Assembly (NCBI RefSeq): GCF_009905375.1
Contig: NC_133653.1
Span: 70,132,920 to 70,196,919, forward strand
DNA length: 64,000 nt
DNA from: Apium graveolens
Lineage: Eukaryota; Streptophyta; Magnoliopsida; Apiales; Apiaceae
Direction: 5' to 3'
This document shows, piece after piece, positions 9,876 through 21,632 of the stretch. The translations under genes and the position numbers were made by a program. The notes beneath the pieces are model-generated. The model did not search any database and was not told where the DNA came from. It saw only the letters and a program-made list of their open reading frames with translations. How positions within the stretch are numbered: position 1 is the first letter of the stretch; each line of letters begins with the position of its first letter.

Positions 9876-10492
9876 TATGGCCTTGTCATTGAGAATGACA
9901 ATGAGTTGTCGATCATTGATGATGACGACCCTATGACCTATAATGAGGCTATGAGTAGTGTTGACTCGGAGAAATGGCAAAGTGCCATAAAATCCGGAAT
10001 GAAATCTATGTATACGGGATACAAAAGAATGATTAGAGCAGATGGCCAGGTGGAGACCTTTAAGGCCAGGCTTTTGGAAAAAGGATTCAAACAAAGGCAA
10101 TGAATTTACTTTGATGAAACCTTTTACCTGTAGCCCTGTTATAATCAGTTCGGATTTTGCTTGCGAATGCTGCTTACTACGACTATGAGATCTGGAAATT
10201 AGCCAGATGGTTTTCTTTCCAAGAGAAATGAAAACCTAGTGTGTAAGCTGCTGCGAACCATATGTGGTTTAAAACAAGCTTCTCGTAGATGGAACATCCG
10301 TTTTGATGAGACAATCAAAGAGTTTGGTTTTATCAAAAACGTAGATGAACCATGTGTCTACAAAAGGGTTAGTGGGAGCGCGATAACATTTCTTATGTTG
10401 TATTGAAATAGAGTTGACACACATAACAACATAGCAGACCCACTCACAAAGCTACTTTATGAAAGTCAATTTGATCATCATAAAGACTAGAT
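9876..10492 (+). pseudogene. T element C1 RT-RNase H remnant with internal deletions
   Basis: Three pieces of RT are stitched together. MTYNEAMSSVDSEKWQSAIK runs into GYKRMIRADGQVETFKARLL with the usual intervening segment missing; then LLTTTMRSGN/EIWKLARW skips the QMDVKTAFLNG block with the first catalytic Asp; then ICGLKQASRRWNIRFDETIK and VDEPCVYKRVSGSAITFL runs to VLY and stops. The YVDD box and everything to the RNase H end are gone: the next readable words are VDTHNNIADPLTKLL, the extreme C-terminus of pol. The product cannot be an active polymerase. What remains is about 0.6 kb, a fraction of a normal RT-RNase H. Confidence 0.82.
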
Positions 10493-10526
10493 GGGTATTA
10501 GATACCAGAGTGATTAGCTTTAGTAC

Positions 10527-10537
10527 AAGTGGGAGAT
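10527..10537 (+). other. Polypurine tract
   Basis: AAGTGGGAGAT directly precedes the LTR start TGAAAGG and is the plus-strand primer site. The same sequence is before LTR f (46667-46677), LTR g (52991-53001) and, inverted, beside LTR c (18834-18844). Confidence 0.85.
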
Positions 10538-12197
10538 TGAAAGGAACATGTCCTAAGTCCAATTATGTATTAGGATTTAGGAATAACTTTTTATCTGTTT
10601 TGATTTCATTGATATTAATAAAAGACTTGTTTTGTTTTTATTACGGGCTCTATCTATTTAAGTGTTTGAATAAGATATACCATAGTTTAGAGTAAAGCTT
10701 TTATGAATTATGATGAGATTATAATAGTGAGACCTAAAAGACGATAACTCTAAACTTAAATAGTTCCTGGTCATAGGATTACTAACTGGTAATTAATAAT
10801 CCGTAAAGATCGGTACATACTATGCTTGCTTCATTATGAAGGATGTCTGTTCTCATAGACATTTGTGTGGTGACACTATAGCTAGTATGTAGGTGCTTAT
10901 TATAGAATAAGTTCACTGAACATGACTCGCACAGCTGAACAACTGATGGAGTTCACTCACGTGTCAGCAGTTGTTCACATAGTGATAGTTGTACAACTAT
11001 CCTTAGACTTGAGGTCATCATAGTCATCTTGTGTACACTGAAATATGCTTTGGTTTAGTTCTTAGTCTCCAGGGACAATTATTAGGGCTCTACAGGGTAT
11101 AGGAATTTGTACACGAAGATAGTGTATGATCAATAAAGGATCTACCCCTTCCAGTGAAGGAAGCGAATGTTCAAGGCTGATCCACTTATGCTAGTTCAGG
11201 AATCTCTGGCCAGAGTGAATGAAATTAGAAAGGAGTTTCTAATTTGCATAGAACTAAGCATAGTAAATGATAAGCAAGTGATTAAATTAGATAGGCTTGA
11301 CACGAGATCCATGCCTTGTATTTAATCATGGACATTGTAGGGTAGAAGGAGTTTATTGTACGGTAACTATTCACTGAATAGGTTCTTGGTATTCTAAGCA
11401 GTGAATTTGTATTATCCGGATAGTCGCGATATGCTGAGAAGTATCCCTCACGATGTAGAATAAATATGATTAATTAATTAATCATATTTAATAAATTAGA
11501 GAATTTATATAAATAATGATAAAATAGTTTTATTATTATTTATTTATACTACCGGCTTAATATTGAACCTACAGGGTCACACCATAAAAAGAAAATGATT
11601 TAATGGTGGAGGAATTAATTAATAATGGCTAATAATTATTTATTTATGAAATAAATAATTAATTGGAAAATTTAATAATTGATTAAATGTGATTTAATTG
11701 ATTATAAATTAATTAAGAAAAGTTCTTAATATTATTAATTAAGAATTTAATTTTTGGAAATTAAATTAAGAGAGAGAATTATTTCTAAATTGTTTAGAAA
11801 AAGGATTAATAATTAAAATGTGTTTTAATTATTAATGAGAATAATAAATGGGCTAATAATAATAATATTTTATGGGAAAATTTCAGCTGAAAATTTTGCC
11901 TATAAATATACTATTATAAACCCTATTTTTATTCTAACCCGAACCCAAAATTTTTAGAAAAACCTAATTCTCTCCACCTCCTCCTCCTCCTCCTTAACGT
12001 CGTTTTCTTGGTGGATACCGGTGGAGTGCTTCACGTTTGAGGAGCAGCTGCTAAGGATCTCCGATCGTTGCTTTTGGATCGCTATTAAAGGTTAGTAATC
12101 GATTCATATGTTTTTAATCATGATTTATATGCTTTTATTTGGATTTTATATGTGTAAAAGTGTTTTACCATGCCTCCGCTGTGATTAAAATCCAACA
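10538..12197 (+). repeat. T element LTR b, 1660 bp
   Basis: TGAAAGGAACATG...AATCCAACA, followed by a new primer site (12199-12210). It serves as the 3' LTR of C1 and at the same time as the 5' LTR of C2. It belongs to the sub-type shared with LTRs c, f and g (GGAAGCGAATG, GTCAGCAGTTG, CTACCGGCTTAA). The TATA box (about 11901) and the 30-bp palindrome (11461-11490) are intact. Confidence 0.93.
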
Positions 12198-13558
12198 ATG
12201 GTATCAGAGCATAGGTTGTATGCATATAGATCTGTGGTAAAAATTTCAGAATTTTATGTGCTTGTATGAATTAATTATGATTTTTACAAGTTATATCATG
12301 GATTAATTTTGTCTGATGAGAAATCGTTTCTCAGAATAATTGTGAATGTTGATCTGGGTTCTACAAGTGTTGTAGATCGTCTGGGTATTTTTTTAATAAT
12401 TTTATGATGTATGGATTATTTATTATGAATTTTTGAAGTTATTTTAATTAAATTCGTAATTAAATAAAGATATATATATATATATATGAATTGTAAGTAT
12501 GTATATATATATGTACATCTGCATCTGCTGCTTGTCTGTCTGATGGCACGGGAAGCAAAGCAAGGAACAGACACGAGAAAGAATGTCAGGCGCGGCGATC
12601 GAAAAAAAAAAAGCAACGGCGACTGCTACAGGCGTGTGTGGCGCACGCGCGCGCGGGTGGGTGTCGCGCATTCCGTGAATGCGTTACACCCTGTGGTGCA
12701 TTCACGGAATGCGTTACACCTTTTAATGGCTTAAAAGGGTTGTAACGCATCACCGGAATGCGTTACAGGGCTTGTAACACGTTCTTGTAATGCGTTACAG
12801 CCCAACTGTCCACATTAAATTTGATTTTTTGGGAGTTTCGTAACTCCGTTTTGGGCGTGCAATATATCGTTGGATTCGTTTTTCCGAGACGGATCTAATG
12901 GAGTGATCAAATTTTAGTTTATATCAAATTTTTGAACTGTTTATTTCCGAAAGTATTTTAAAGCTGTTTTTAACTGTTTTAACTGCTTTTAAATGCCTCA
13001 TGTGATACATAGAGATGTATAATGCTTAGACCAATATGCTAGATGATGTAACATGCCTACCTTGACGTTTATTCATGTTTATATATGTGATATATGCTTA
13101 GTTTATCATGCGATGATAGATTTAGGTGAACTTAAATGAACATAAGGCGTTTGTTAGACAACCTAGTATAGTGAAATTGTTTCATAACCTTAATAATAAT
13201 ATTATGAATACAATCATGAGATTCTTATATTTATGAAACACGTAATTGAATATGAATTTTCGATATGAGAGAAAGGATGATTCTGTCAACAACAGATTTC
13301 AATCTGTAAGAAAGGGTTATTAAGTGACGTTTCTTGACAATGCTCCACCCGATTTGGGAATCGTCTGATTATCGATTATTGATTTGAAATATTTAATTTA
13401 AAAGGAAGAATTTCTTTATAATATGATTATGATTTTAACATAATATAATCCCTCTAAAATTAAATAATATCAAGTAGTAATTGGCCAATGACACAACGGG
13501 CTTGTGTCGGTCATAGCCTTCCAACATGATAGAAAAGTAGTTCTTATTTTTGAATCAT
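12198..13558 (+). mobile_element. T element internal region, partial copy C2 (leader only)
   Basis: The primer site and the first 1.36 kb of the leader are present, including hairpin cluster 1 (from 12667), an (AT)9 tract and hairpin H0. The copy stops inside the 5' arm of hairpin H1, at GAATCAT (13552-13558), where the sequence turns into the opposite strand of another T copy. No coding part is present; the plus-strand open frame at 12486-12734 is a shadow. Confidence 0.9.
13555..13558. other. Fold-back junction with TCAT microhomology
   Basis: Left of the junction the sequence follows the T leader (GAATCAT then TGTCGG in other copies). Right of it, it follows the inverted integrase gene (ATCTCAT then ACGGAG in other copies). 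TCAT is common to both, so four bases could have guided the join. The fused minus-strand frame 13470-13727 (ends ...TDTSPLCHW) is an artefact of this join. Confidence 0.88.
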
Positions 13559-14069
13559 ACGGAGTTTGAGGAACATATTTGGAAGGCACCTTATTCAGTA
13601 AATATGCTGAGGTTTCCAATGCATAACCCCATAGGAATAGTGGAAGATTTGCATAGCTCATCATGGACCGAACTATGTCTAACAAAGTTCGATTTCTCCT
13701 TTCAGATACCAATCTGGAGGCGTCCACTGGGAGACTATACCATTTACTTTGAGATAATCCAGAAACTCTCCATTCAAGTATTCACCACCTCGATCTAATT
13801 GAAGAATTATAATACTATGTTTGGTTTGTTTCTCCACTTCATACTTATACTCTTTGAACTTTTCAAAGGCTTCAGACTTGTGTTTCATCAAACACATATC
13901 CGAATCTAGATCTATTATCCACGAAAGTAATGAAGTATGAAAATCCACCCATGGCTTGCGTAGACATTGGTCCACATACATCTGTGTGTACCATTCCTAG
14001 CAAATTTGCAGCCCTCTCTCCATGTCTACTAAATGGACACTGCAGTGCCACAATGAAGTGAGATTTTCA
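13559..14069 (-). pseudogene. T element C3 integrase, truncated
   Basis: The frame 13679-13981 carries LMKHKSEAFEKFKEYKYEVE and QLDRGGEYLNGEFLDYL (Arg-to-Gln against the RLDRGGEY of the other copies). It continues in another frame to LVSERRNRTLLDIVRS and PSKYVPQTPY, where the fold-back junction cuts it. The HHCC deletion seen in C1 is present here too. Confidence 0.78.
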
Positions 14070-15324
14070 TCATCCCTTTTCTTTTATTAGTTTGTTCAAT
14101 CTGAAGTAAATTATGTCACATTTATACAGACCATTATTTAAAGTACCACGTCCATAAAGAATATTATCTCTAAGAATAGAACATTCATTATTCTCAATAA
14201 TAAATGAAAATCCAGCCAAGTCTAACATGGGAATAATATTCCTCACAATCGAGGGAACAAAATAACAATTATTTAAAACAATAGTCTTGCCCGTAGGCAT
14301 ATTTAAATGAAATGATTCTACATCTTCAGCAGCAACTCTTGCTCCATTTACCATCAGTAGAATCACCTCATCTTCCTCAAGAGTCCTACTTCTCCTTAGT
14401 CCCTGTAATAAATTGCAGATATGAGAACCACAGGCGGTATCTAATACCCAAGTAGAAATTTGATTTAATGACATATTCACTTCTATCATGAACATACCTG
14501 AATCAGAAGCGGTAGTCTCACTACCCTTCTTCTTCTTCAATTCTGCAAGGTATACCTTGCAGTTCCTCTTCCAGTGCCCCACCTTGTTACAGTGAAAGCA
14601 AATAACTTTGCTCTTGGGATCTTCAGCTTTTGGTGGAATCGGCATTTTCTCACCTACTTTCTTCTTCTTGGAAGGGTTCCTCTTCCTTTTCTTAGGATTG
14701 GAACCTTCACCAATTAGAAGAACAGAACTCTTCTTAGGGGGAAAATTCAATTCCGCAGTCTTCAACATGTTATGGAGTTCAGGCAGGCTGACGTCCAACT
14801 TATTCATGTGAAAGTTCACAACAAACTGCGAGAACGAATTCGGAAGCGATTGCAAGACCAAGTCTTGGCTCAGCTCCCCATCCATGGCAAAACCAAGTTG
14901 TCCGTTTCAAATTGATCATCTTAAGTACATGGTCATTCACAGATGATCCCTCAAACATCCTACAACCGAACAGCTCCTTCGATATCTCATATCGAGCTGT
15001 CCTCCCTGCCACATCATACAACTCTTGTAGATGCATGAGGATAGTGTGAGCATCCATATGCTCATGTTGCTTCTGTAGCTCAATGTTCATGGAAGCTAGC
15101 ATGATGCATTGAGCAACATTTGCATCATCTACCCACTTACGATACACAACATGTTCATCATTATGTGCATCACTAGCAGGTTCAGTAGGCTTAGGTGAGT
15201 CAATCACGTATTCCAGTTTCTCAATCCTGAGAACAATTCTCAAGTTTCGAAGCCAGTCAACATAATTAGGACCGGTCAATTTGTGAGCATCTAGTATGCT
15301 CCTGAGTGATAGTGCAGAAGACAT
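14070..15324 (-). pseudogene. T element C3 gag-protease
   Basis: The layout is as in C1: start MSSALSLRS at 15324, same frameshift near 14900, CCHC knuckle CFHCNKVGHWKRNC, protease WVLDTACGSHIC. Here the Arg codon that is TGA in C1 and C4 is intact (CGA), so the first frame is open from the ATG. Private changes include SEG to FEG (CRMFEGSS), GNG to VNG (LLMVNGARV) and ES to EL (KTAELNF). Confidence 0.83.
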
Positions 15325-17193
15325 AATGTATAGTAAATCTGTAAATGATAAACACATAACAACACTTAGCAAATATTCAATTTCATTTCAAAATACTATA
15401 TGAATCGGGTCTTTATTCATAAGTGGCTCCCACTAGTTTACCTAATTTATTCAACCCCCTACGTGAAAAATTAAGCATTTATAATGCTAGTGGGAATAGG
15501 GATCCTACATTCCATTACACAACCCCGGCTGTAGCACGAACCGCCATGTAATGTTCAATAGGCAGAGAACTCTTGTCAATTACATCTTATGTTATTCCCT
15601 AATCAAACTTTAGCCTCTTGAATAATTGAGTCACGGCTGTGGCACGACAAACTCAATATTCTAAGTCAAGTCTAACCCAACATTCCGTACAATTGAATCA
15701 GTCCCCAAAGGCCCACGGCTGTGGCACGTACCGACCTTTAGATTCTTATTCAATGTACACATCTCTATGTAATAGACAAGTATTTCTTATTTCGAAATCA
15801 AAGCCCTCGGCTGTAGCACGAACCGACAATGATTCAAAAATAAGAACTACTTTTCTATCATGTTGGAAGGCTATGACCGACACAAGCCCGTTGTGTCATT
15901 GGCCAATTACTACTTGATATTATTTAATTTTAGAGGGATTATATTATATTAAAATCATAATCATATTATAAAGAAATTCTTCCTTTTAAATTAAATATTT
16001 CAAATCAATAATCGATAATCAGACGATTCCCAAATCGGGTGGAGCATTGTCAAGAAACGTCACTTAATAACCCTTTCTTACAGATAGAAATCTGTTGTTG
16101 ACAGAATCATCCTTTCTCTCATATCGAAAATTCATATTCAATTATGTGTTTCATAAACATAAGAATCTCATGATTGTATTCATAATATTATTATTAAGGT
16201 TATGAAACAATTTCACTATACTAGGTTGTCTAACAAACGCCTTATGTTCATTTAAGTTCACCTAAATCTATCATCGCATGATAAACTAAGCATATATCAC
16301 ATATATAAACATGAATAAACGTCAAGGTAGGCATGTTACATCATCTAGCATATTGGTCTAAGCATTATACATCTCTATGTATCACATGAGGCATTTAAAA
16401 GCAGTTAAAACAGTTAAAAACAGCTTTAAAATACTTTCGGAAATAAACAGTTCAAAAATTTTATATAAACTAAAATTTGATCACTCCATTAGATCCGTCT
16501 CGGAAAAACGAATCCAACGATATATTGCACGCCCAAAACGGAGTTACGAAACTCCCAAAAAATCAAATTCAATGTGGACAGTTGGGCTGTAACGCATTAC
16601 AAGAACGTGTTACAAGCCCTGTAACGCATTCCGGTGATGCGTTACAACCCTTTTAAGCCATTAAAAGGTGTAACGCATTCCGTGAATGCACCACAGGGTG
16701 TAACGCATTCACGGAATGCGCGACACCCACCCGCGCGCGCGTGCGCCACACACGCCTATAGCAGCCGCCGTTGCTTTTTTTTTTTCGATCGCCGCGCCTG
16801 ACATTCTTTCTCGTGTCTGTTCCTTGCTTTGCTTCCCGTGCCATCAGACAGACAAGCAGCAGATGCAGATGTACATATATATATACATACTTACAATTCA
16901 TATATATATATATATATATATCTTTATTTAATTACGAATTTAATTAAAATAACTTCAAAAATTCATAATAAATAATCCATACATCATAAAATTATTAAAA
17001 AAATACCCAGACGATCTACAACACTTGTAGAACCCAGATCAACATTCAAAATTATTCTGAGAAATGATTTCTCATCAGACAAAATTAATCCATGATATAA
17101 CTTGTAAAAATCATAATTAATTCATACAAGCACATAAAATTCTGAAATTTTTACCACAGATCTATATGCATACAACCTATGCTCTGATACCAT

Positions 17194-18833
17194 TGTTGGA
17201 TTTTAATCACAGCGGAGGCATGGTAAAACACTTTTACACATATAAAATCCAAATAAAAGCATATAAATCGTGATTAAAAACATATGAATCGATTACTAAC
17301 CTTTAATAGCGATCCAAAAGCAACGATCAGAGATCCTTAGCAGCTGCTCCTCAAACGTGAAGCACTCCACCGGTATCCACCAAGAAAACGACGTTAAGGA
17401 GGAGGAGGAGGAGGTGGAGAGAATTAGGTTTTTCTAAAAATTTTGGGTTCGGGTTAGAATAAAAATAGGGTTTATAATAGTATATTTATAGGCAAAATTT
17501 TCAGCTGAAATTTTCCCATAAAATATTATTATTATTAACCCATTTATTATTCTCATTAATAATTAAAACACATTTTAATTATTAATCCTTTTTCTAAACA
17601 ATTTAGAAATAATTCTCTCTCTTAATTTAATTTCCAAAAATTAAATTCTTAATTAATAATATTAAGAACTTTTCTTAATTAATTTTTAATCAATTAAATC
17701 GCATTTAATCAATTATTAAATTTGCCAATTAATTATTTATTTCATAAATAAATAATTATTAGCCATTATTAATTAATTCCTCCACCATTAAATCATTTTC
17801 TTTTTATGGTGTGACCCTGTAGGTTCAATATTAAGCCGGTAGTATAAATAAATAATAATAAAACTATTTTATCATTATTTATATAAATTATCTAATTTAT
17901 TAAATATGATTAATTAATCGTGAGGGATACTTCTCAGCATATCGCGACTATCCGGATAATACAAATTCACTGCTTAGAATACCAAGAACCTATTCAGTGA
18001 ATAGTTACCGTACAATAAACTCCTTCTACCCTACAATGTCCATGATTAAATACAAGGCATGGATCTCGTGTCAAGCCTATCTAATTTAATCACTTGCTTA
18101 TCATTTACTATGCTTAGTTCTATGCAAATTAGAAACTCCTTTCTAATTTCATTCACTCTGGCCAGAGATTCCTGAACTAGCATAAGTGGATCAGCCTTGA
18201 ACATTCGCTTCCTTCACTGGAAGGGGTAGATCCTTTATTGATCATACACTATCTTCGTGTACAAATTCCTATACCCTGTAGAGCCCTAATAATTGTCCCT
18301 GGAGACTAAGAACTAAACCAAAGCATAGTTCAGTGTACACAAGATGACTATAATGACCTCAAGTCTAAGGATAGTTGTACAACTATCACTATGTGAACAA
18401 CTGCTGACACGTGAGTGAACTCCATCAGTTGTTCAGCTGTGCGAGTCATGTTCAGTGAACTTATTCTATAATAAGCACCTACATACTAGCTATAGTGTCA
18501 TCACACAAATGTCTATGAGAACAGACATCCTTCATAATGAAGCAAGCATAGTATGTACCGATCTTTACGGATTATTAATTACCAGTTAGTAATCCTATGA
18601 CCAGGAACTATTTAAGTTTAGAGTTATCGTATTTTAGGTCTCACTATTATAATCTCATCATAATTTATAAAAGCTTTACTCTAAACTATGGTATATCTTA
18701 TTCAAACACTTAAATAGATAGAGCCCGTAATAAAAACAAAACAAGTCTTTTATTAATATCAATGAAATCAAAACAGATAAAAAGTTATTCCTAAATCCTA
18801 ATACATGATTGGACTTAGGACATGTTCCTTTCA
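17194..18833 (-). repeat. T element LTR c (inverted), one palindrome arm deleted
   Basis: Read on the minus strand it runs TGAAAGGAACATG (18833) to AATCCAACA (17194), and its polypurine tract lies at 18834-18844. Length is 1640 bp against 1660 elsewhere. About 25 bp are missing at 17917-17921: TAAATATGATTAATTAATC runs straight into GTGAGGG, so the second arm of the 30-bp palindrome and the following TTCTACAT are lost. The sub-type is that of LTRs b, f and g. Confidence 0.92.
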
Positions 18834-18879
18834 ATCTCCCACTTGTACTAAAGCTAATCACTCTGGTATCTAATACCCA

Positions 18880-19495
18880 TCTAGTCTTTATGATGATCAA
18901 AGTGACTTTCATAAAGTAGCTTTATGAGTGGGTCTGCTATGTTGTTATGTGTGTCAACTCTATTTCAATACAACATAAGAAATGTTATCGCGCTCCCACT
19001 AACCCTTTTGTAGACACATGGTTCATCTACGTTTTTGATAAAACCAAACTCTTTGATTGTCTCATCAAAACGGATGTTCCATCTACGAGAAGCTTGTTTT
19101 AAACCACATATGGTTCGCAGCAGCTTACACACTAGGTTTTCATTTCTCTTGGAAAGAAAACCATCTGGCTAATTTCCAGATCTCATAGTCGTAGTAAGCA
19201 GCATTCGCAAGCAAAATCCGAACTGATTATAACAGGGCTACAGGTAAAAGGTTTCATCAAAGTAAATTCATTGCCTTTGTTTGAATCCTTTTTCCAAAAG
19301 CCTGGCCTTAAAGGTCTCCACCTGGCCATCTGCTCTAATCATTCTTTTGTATCCCGTATACATAGATTTCATTCCGGATTTTATGGCACTTTGCCATTTC
19401 TCTGAGTCAACACTACTCATAGCCTCATTATAGGTCATAGGGTCGTCATCATCAATGATCGACAACTCATTGTCATTCTCAATGACAAGGCCATA
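18880..19495 (-). pseudogene. T element C4 RT-RNase H remnant
   Basis: The stitched RT is the same as in C1 (19268-19465 holds MTYNEAMSSVDSEKWQ and RADGQVETFKARLL), with the same missing blocks. ICGLKQASRRWNIRFDETIK lies near 19040-19110, and the YVDD to RNase H segment is absent. The pol end IADPLTKLL is near 18920-18940. Confidence 0.78.
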
Positions 19496-20377
19496 TTACC
19501 TCTCAGGTTGGCGAGACACTCTCCCTGACCTACGAATGGGCTGTTCCACAGAAGGTTGTTCAGTCAGAACAGGTGTTTCCACTTGATCCGTAGTAGTTTG
19601 TGCTTCTTGAACTTCATCAAGTTCAATTTTGCTCCCACTGTTTCCTTCAAGGATAAACTCCTTTTCCAAGAAGGTAGCATGTCTGGAGACAAACACCCGA
19701 TGATCGGTGTAAAAGTAATACCCTAAAGTCTCTTTAGGATATCCCACAAAATTACATTTTACGGATCGATATTCCAGCTTATCTGGGTCAACTTACTTGA
19801 CATAAGCTGGACATCCCCAAATCTTAACGTGTTTAAGACTCGGTTTCCTTTCTTTCCATATCTCATACGGAGTTTGAGGAACATAATTGGAAGGCACCTT
19901 ATTCAGTAAATATGCTGAGGTTTCCAATGCATAACCCCATAGGAATAGTGGAAGATTTGCATAGCTCATCATGGACCGAACTATGTCTAACAAAGTTCGA
20001 TTTCTCCTTTCAGATACCAATCTGGAGGCGTCCATTGGGAGACTATACCATTTACTTTGAGATAATCCAGAAACTCTCCATTCAAGTATTCACCACCTCG
20101 ATCTAATCGAAGAATTATAATACTATGTTTGGTTTGTTTCTCCACTTCATACTTATACTCTTTGAACTTTTCAAAGGCTTCAGACTTGTGTTTCATCAAA
20201 CACATATCCGAATCTAGATCTATTATCCACGAAAGTAATGAAGTATGAAAATCCACCCATGGCTTGCGTAGACATTGGTCCACATACATCTATGTGTACC
20301 ATTCCTAGCAAATTTGCAGCCCTCTCTCCATGTCTACTAAATGGAGACTGCAGTGCCACAATGAAGTGAGATTTTCA
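19496..20377 (-). pseudogene. T element C4 integrase
   Basis: The three frames have the same breaks as C1: 19987-20289 (RLDRGGEYLNGEF), 19793-20035 (LVSERRNRTLLD, WGCPAYVK) and 19496-19747 (GYPKETLGYYFYTDH to SRQPER). Private change: PSKY to PSNY in LNKVPSNYVPQTPY. Confidence 0.8.
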
Positions 20378-21632
20378 TCATCCCTTTTCTTTTATTAGTT
20401 TGTTCAATCTGAAGTAAATTATGTCACATTTATACAGACCATTATTTAAAGTACCACGTCCATAAAGAATATTATCTCTAAGAATAGAACATTCATTATT
20501 CTCAATAATAAATGAAAATCCATCCAAGTCTAACATGGGAATAATATTCCTCACAATCGAGGGAACAAAATAACAATTATTTAAAATAATAGTCTTGCCC
20601 GTAGGCATATTTAAATGAAATGATTCTACATCTTCAGCAGCAACTCTTGCTCCATTTCCCATCAGTAGAATCACCTCATCTTCCTCAAGAGTCCTACTTC
20701 TCCTTAGTCCCTGTAATAAATTGCAGATATGAGAACCACAGGCGGTATCTAATACCCAAGTAGAAATTTGATTTAATAACATATTCACTTCTATCATGAA
20801 CATACCTGAATCAGAAGCGGTAGTCTCACTACCCTTCTTCTTCTTCAATTCTGCAAGGTATACCTTGCAGTTCCTCTTCCAGTGCCCCACCTTGTTACAG
20901 TGAAAGCAAATAACTTTGCTCTTGGGATCTTCAGCTTTTGGTGGAATCGGCATTTTCTCACCTACTTTCTTCTTCTTGGAAGGGTTCCTCTTCCTTTTCT
21001 TAGGATTGGAACCTTCACCAATTAGAAGAACAGAACTCTTCTTAGGGGGAAAATTTGATTCCGCAGTCTTCAACATGTTATGGAGTTCAGGCAGGCTGAC
21101 GTCCAACTTATTCATGTGAAAGTTCACAACAAACTGCGAGAACGAATTCGGAAGCGATTGCAAGACCAAGTCTTGGCTCAGCTCCCCATCCATGGCAAAA
21201 CCAAGTTGTCCGTTTCAAATTGATCATCTTAAGTACATGGTCATTCACAGATGATCCCTCAGACATCCTACAACCGAACAGCTCCTTCGATATCTCATAT
21301 CGAGCTGTCCTCCCTGCCACATCATACAACTCTTGTAGATGCATGAGGATAGTGTGAGCATCCATACGCTCATGTTGCTTCTGTAGCTCAATGTTCATGG
21401 AAGCTAGCATGATGCATTGAGCAACATTTGCATCATCTACCCACTTACGATACACAACATGTTCATCATTATGTGCATCACTAGCAGGTTCAGTAGGCTT
21501 AGGTGAGTCAATCACGTATTCCAGTTTCTCAATCCTGAGAACAATTCTCAAGTTTCAAAGCCAGTCAACATAATTAGGACCGGTCAATTTGTGAGCATCT
21601 AGTATGCTCCTGAGTGATAGTGCAGAAGACAT
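20378..21632 (-). pseudogene. T element C4 gag-protease
   Basis: As C1, with the ATG at 21632, the TGA in place of CGA at about 21557, the common frameshift, and intact CFHCNKVGHWKRNC and WVLDTACGSHIC. Private changes include QKQHERMDAH (His to Arg), NMLLNQIS and MLDLDGFSF. Confidence 0.83.

Larger units (their letters stand above)
5869..10537 (+). mobile_element. T element internal region, copy C1 (non-autonomous Ty1/copia)
   Basis: This is the complete internal part between LTR a and LTR b. In order it holds the tRNA-iMet primer site (5870-5881), an 1.87-kb non-coding leader with two hairpin clusters, gag-protease, integrase, a shrunken RT-RNase H and the polypurine tract (10527-10537). 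It has more open frames than a random relic, but all carry frameshifts and internal deletions. Copies C3 to C6 have the same order and the same lesions wherever they cover them. C1 has its own changes, including a nonsense TGA at about 7814 in gag that it shares only with C4. Confidence 0.9.
13559..17193 (-). mobile_element. T element internal region, partial copy C3 (inverted)
   Basis: Read on the minus strand from 17193: primer site (17181-17192), leader with (AT)11 and both hairpin clusters (array 2 at 15504-15899), gag-protease and the first part of integrase. It breaks off at 13559, so integrase C-terminus, RT and the polypurine tract are missing. The part 15829-17193 is the mirror partner of C2; the part 13559-15828 has no partner and forms the loop of the fold-back. 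Confidence 0.9.

Noticed and set aside
13470..13727. Minus-strand frame joining integrase words to leader sequence, possible fusion gene
   Set aside because: It is created by the fold-back joint; both halves are out of their normal context and the second half is non-coding.
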